21,900 nucleotides of DNA, taken from an uncultured Actinomycetes bacterium. GTDB lineage: Bacteria > Actinomycetota > Thermoleophilia > Solirubrobacterales > Solirubrobacteraceae. Location of the stretch: NCBI GenBank assembly GCA_937888775.1, contig CALAQT010000052.1, positions 1 through 21,900 on the forward strand, in the 5' to 3' direction. This document shows positions 21,829 through 21,900 of this stretch, in pieces. The notes below the pieces were generated by a model. It saw only the letters and a list, made by a program, of their open reading frames with translations, searched no databases and was not told the origin of the DNA. The stretch's first letter is position 1. The number at the start of each line of letters is the position of its first letter. The position numbers and the translations under genes were made by a program.

Positions 21829-21900
21829 ATGCAAACGGTGGGTGAGCTGGTAGGAAAATACGTTCAGGGTGCGACCGCCGCCTCGGCCGTTGCCGTTTGT
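21829..21900 (+). CDS. start of an unidentified gene, truncated by window edge
   Basis: From ATG 21829 the frame is open for 24 codons to the end of the window (MQTVGELVGKYVQGATAASA and on). It has a promoter-like sequence directly upstream and is divergent from the thiolase. Too little is visible to identify a family. The opening resembles the first helix of AMP-binding acyl-CoA synthetases, which would suit a neighbouring thiolase, but this is a guess. Confidence 0.45.
   Translation, partial: MQTVGELVGKYVQGATAASAVAVC

Noticed and set aside
1..21900. Biosynthetic gene cluster or defence island spanning the window
   Set aside because: No core synthase, nuclease, reverse transcriptase or other hallmark; the oxidoreductases and exporters fall into separate small operons on both strands.

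Overview
The window is high-GC DNA with dense, short-spaced genes, several starts that have no Shine-Dalgarno sequence and look leaderless, and a gene content (CYP125-like and other P450s, MMPL transporter, COG4119 NUDIX, MmyB-type regulator) typical of Actinobacteria. The style suggests the Thermoleophilia/Solirubrobacterales side of the phylum, but this is inference from gene content and no rRNA or phylogenetic marker is present. No tRNA, rRNA, CRISPR array, integrase or transposase was seen.

Layout. 1-2235 (+): 3' part of a 14-TM drug-efflux MFS gene, then a CYP125-like P450. 2369-6592 (-): a two-repeat hypothetical protein, a truncated transporter fragment, a 64-aa membrane protein translationally coupled to a COG4280 membrane protein, and an MMPL/RND-type transporter. 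6593-6839 is a divergent control region with two inverted repeats. 6840-8747 (+): an ABCB-type exporter whose coding sequence contains palindromic DNA. 8833-9918 (-): a secreted protein. 9998-14616 (-): a TetR -> MFS -> flavin/Fe-S oxidoreductase operon driven by a double palindromic operator, followed by a 47-bp tandem repeat and a chimeric relic of a ThDP enzyme joined to an acyl-CoA dehydrogenase tail. 14711-14998 (-): relic of a MmyB-type XRE regulator. 15071-17833 (+): a GNAT acetyltransferase, then a tightly coupled NUDIX / methyltransferase / DsbA-like trio. 17881-20352 (-): M28 peptidase followed by a P450, 3 nt apart. 20447-21652 (-): thiolase. 21653-21828: three consecutive hairpins and a promoter for a gene that runs off the window.

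How it fits together. Export (two MFS, MMPL, ABC) and oxidation or degradation of small hydrophobic molecules (two P450s, old-yellow-enzyme-type reductase, thiolase) dominate. The clearest regulated unit is TetR/MFS/oxidoreductase, which looks like a substrate-induced uptake-or-efflux plus reduction/demethylation module for an unknown compound.

The most unusual signals are DNA-level: (i) a hairpin family with shared GCGCC(A/G)GC- or GCGCTAGC-type centres, found both as an intergenic triplet (21702-21788) and inside the ABC gene (8005-8055); (ii) the 47-bp repeat that seems to derive from the 3' end of the oxidoreductase gene; (iii) hexamer-based perfect palindromes at the extreme 3' ends of two unrelated genes; (iv) three truncated or fused gene relics, one of which shows the footprint of deletion between short direct repeats. 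I did not find a convincing complete novel defence or secretion system.
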